This document shows, piece by piece, positions 5,434-5,674 of a stretch of DNA of 5,674 bases. The notes beneath the pieces were generated by a model. That model saw only the letters and a program-made list of their open reading frames with translations, made no database searches and was not told the DNA's origin. How positions within the stretch are numbered: position 1 is the stretch's first letter; each line of letters begins with the position of its first letter. A program made the position numbers and the translations under genes. Source of the DNA: JBAUHN01 sp049680295 (lineage in GTDB: Bacteria; Pseudomonadota; Alphaproteobacteria; Rhodobacterales; Rhodobacteraceae); the NCBI GenBank assembly GCA_049680295.1, contig JBAUHN010000297.1:1-5674 (forward strand), in the 5' to 3' direction.

Positions 5434-5674
5434 TCAGACCAGCCGCGGATTCGGCTTTTCGCCGTCGATTTCATATTTTTTCAGGGCTTTTTGCAGGTCG
5501 GCCTTGGTCACAGCGCCTGATTTGTACAGATCGATCATCGCTGCTGCCGCGATGTGGTTTGCATCGACCTCAAAGAACCGTCGCAGATTGACGCGGCTGT
5601 CGGACCGCCCGAACCCATCCGTGCCCAGCACCGTGAAAGACCCCGGTGCAAAGGCGCGGATCTGCTCTGCGTCG
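5434..5674 (-). CDS. aceE: Pyruvate dehydrogenase E1 component, homodimeric type, C-terminal fragment (5' end outside window)
   Basis: E1 is the thiamine-diphosphate enzyme that decarboxylates pyruvate and transfers the acetyl group to the lipoyl arm of E2 in the cytoplasmic pyruvate dehydrogenase complex. Only the last 79 residues are visible; the gene enters across the right edge and ends at a TGA (5434-5436). The fragment reads directly into VLGTDGFGRSDSR, then LRRFFEVDA, and ends in NPRLV. These are the conserved C-terminal landmarks of the single-chain AceE family (the E. coli tail also carries LGTDG.GRSDSR, FEVDA and NPRL). This is not the alpha/beta two-subunit E1. The catalytic and ThDP-binding regions are outside the window and cannot be checked. 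The stop lies 26 bases before the aceF start, so it is presumably the first or an early gene of a PDH operon. An internal GTG within this region is an ordinary valine codon, not a start. Confidence 0.95.
   Translation of the reverse strand, partial: DAEQIRAFAPGSFTVLGTDGFGRSDSRVNLRRFFEVDANHIAAAAMIDLYKSGAVTKADLQKALKKYEIDGEKPNPRLV

Noticed and set aside
4713..5591. Plus-strand open frame of 292 codons opposite aceF and aceE
   Set aside because: It is antisense to aceF and aceE. Its Ala/Gly- and Ser/Thr-rich tracts mirror the Ala/Pro linker and lipoyl domain codons.

Overview
The window comes from a GC-rich proteobacterium. The protein sequences, above all the malate dehydrogenase, look like an alphaproteobacterium of the Rhodobacteraceae (Roseobacter/Rhodobacter) type. 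That placement rests on recalled family resemblance, not on a search. All seven genes lie on the minus strand and are packed head to tail, so transcription runs from the right edge of the window to the left edge.

In transcription order the genes are: the 3' end of aceE (pyruvate dehydrogenase E1, cut by the right edge); aceF (dihydrolipoamide acetyltransferase, E2, one lipoyl domain); lpdA (dihydrolipoamide dehydrogenase, E3, with its own N-terminal lipoyl domain); mdh (NAD-dependent malate dehydrogenase); a small phasin-like protein; yciA (hotdog acyl-CoA thioesterase); and the 5' part of a threonine aldolase gene (cut by the left edge, GTG start). The gaps are 26, 13, 67, 43, 11 and 50 bases. 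No intrinsic terminator is visible, so one polycistronic unit is plausible. The only structured gap is lpdA-mdh, which holds a strong 10-bp hairpin without a U-tract.

The genes share acetyl-CoA as a theme. AceE, AceF and LpdA make it from pyruvate. Malate dehydrogenase supplies oxaloacetate, its partner in the TCA cycle. A phasin would act on polyhydroxyalkanoate granules, a storage sink for acetyl-CoA. YciA hydrolyses acyl-CoAs and frees CoA. Threonine aldolase splits threonine to glycine and acetaldehyde, and acetaldehyde can also become acetyl-CoA.

Most of this is ordinary central metabolism. The points worth a second look are the nearly identical lipoyl domains on E2 and E3, the grouping of PDH, mdh, a phasin and a thioesterase, the intercistronic hairpin, and an exact 9-residue triple repeat at the phasin N-terminus. 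I found no RNA gene, mobile element, CRISPR array or clearly new system. No gene-free stretch exceeds 67 bases.
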